Shown here in pieces: positions 12,957-13,514 of a DNA stretch of 13,514 nucleotides. Origin of the DNA: Egerieenecus sp048201975 (GTDB lineage: Bacteria; Bacillota; Clostridia; Christensenellales; Aristaeellaceae); NCBI GenBank assembly GCA_048201975.1, contig DBFBGQ010000106.1:1-13514 (forward strand). The letters are read 5' to 3'. Each line of letters starts with the position of its first letter. Position 1 is the stretch's first letter. Position numbers and translations under genes: made by a program. The notes under the pieces are model-generated. The model ran no database searches. It was given only the letters and a program-made list of their open reading frames with translations, and was not told the DNA's origin.

Positions 12957-13514
12957 ATGGAAAAGTATCTGGGACCTATTCTGACGGCGGCGGTGCTGTT
13001 TCCGCTGCTGGCCGCGCTGTTCACACTGCCCTACATGATCTATTGCTACCGCAGATACGGGGCCGTGCTGGCCATGCGGGTGGCGGTCATGTACGCCTTT
13101 TTATACTATTTGATCTGCGTATATTTCCTGGCCATTCTGCCCTTTCCGCAGGAGGGCACCGTGGTGACCCAGCGCACCACGGTGAACCTGATTCCCTTCA
13201 ACTATGTGCCCGAGGTGCTGGAAAGCGACGTCACCTTCTCCTGGAGCGATCCCAAGAGCGTGCTGATGGCCATCTATTCCTCCGGGCTGTATGAGCCGCT
13301 GTGCAACGTGCTGATGTTCCTGCCCCTGGGGGTATTCCTACGGTACTATTTCGGGTGCGGCCGGCTGAAAACGGTGGCAATCGCCTTCCTGGGCTCCCTG
13401 TTTCTGGAATTGACACAGCTCACGGGCACTTATGGGCTGGCGCCCTTCGTCTACCGCTGCTGCGACGTAAACGACCTGATCGGCAACACCTTCGGCGGAT
13501 GGCTGGGCTATGTG
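12957..13514 (+). CDS. VanZ-like membrane protein (3' end beyond window)
   Basis: An open frame of 186 codons runs off the right edge. Hydrophobic helices are seen at about 5-30, 36-60, 100-120 and 130-150. The VanZ signature is present: NVLMFLPLGVFLRY, then an E-L-T-Q segment, then CCDVNDLIGNTFGGWLGY at the cut edge. VanZ-like proteins are poorly understood membrane proteins; the namesake gives low-level teicoplanin resistance, but most homologues are of unknown role. ATG 12957 is chosen over the out-of-frame ATG at 12953; GGGAG lies 6 bases upstream. It follows the Mrp terminator and so is probably a separate transcript. The C-terminal part, which may include a further domain, cannot be judged. 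Confidence 0.85.
   Translation, partial: MEKYLGPILTAAVLFPLLAALFTLPYMIYCYRRYGAVLAMRVAVMYAFLYYLICVYFLAILPFPQEGTVVTQRTTVNLIPFNYVPEVLESDVTFSWSDPKSVLMAIYSSGLYEPLCNVLMFLPLGVFLRYYFGCGRLKTVAIAFLGSLFLELTQLTGTYGLAPFVYRCCDVNDLIGNTFGGWLGYV

Overview
The window looks like a chromosomal segment of a moderately GC-rich Bacillota (Clostridia-like, perhaps gut-associated) bacterium. Supporting signs are strong AGGAGG-type ribosome sites, consensus TTGACA/TATAAT promoters, LplB/YtcP-type sugar permeases without a local ATPase, a clostridial-style Mrp ATPase with an N-terminal cysteine cluster, a VanZ-like protein, and a lipoprotein with Thr/Pro (TATPTATP) linkers. The taxonomic reading is inference. No mobile element, CRISPR array, tRNA or rRNA was seen.

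Layout. (1) 1-1160, plus strand: the last codons of a probable LacI-type regulator, then a zinc-dependent polyol/sugar-acid dehydrogenase. (2) 1245-1295: a bidirectional terminator between convergent transcription units. (3) 1335-8536, minus strand: a compact six-gene operon. In transcription order it encodes a secreted solute-binding protein, an LplB-like permease, a YtcP-like permease, two paralogous cytoplasmic sialidase-like (BNR) beta-propeller proteins, and a DapA/NanA-superfamily aldolase or lyase. (4) 8537-8909: a divergent control region with a near-ideal sigma-A promoter on each strand. Just downstream of each -10 box lies the same palindrome, G(C/T)GTTCA-N7-TGAACGC. (5) 8910-9659, plus strand: an IclR-family regulator, the natural candidate to bind both palindromes. 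(6) 9712-11714, minus strand: a lipoprotein made of six peptidoglycan-binding repeats, with its own terminator and candidate promoter. (7) 12041-12868, plus strand: an Mrp/NBP35 Fe-S carrier ATPase, followed by a terminator. (8) 12957-end, plus strand: the start of a VanZ-like membrane protein.

How the genes work together (inference). The operon resembles a sialic-acid cluster because it pairs sialidase-like proteins with a NanA-superfamily enzyme, but details argue against that. Both propellers lack a signal peptide and lack the FRIP-region arginine of true sialidases. The aldolase has replaced the family's GxTGE carboxylate-binding motif, and no nanE, nanK or nagB is present. A better reading is a CUT1 ABC importer that brings in an unknown, probably acidic, oligosaccharide. 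Two intracellular propeller enzymes would then cut it, and the Schiff-base aldolase would split the released 2-keto acid. The IclR protein would repress both the operon and its own gene until the substrate or an intermediate appears. This possibly undescribed catabolic system, together with its paired operators, is the main point of interest here.
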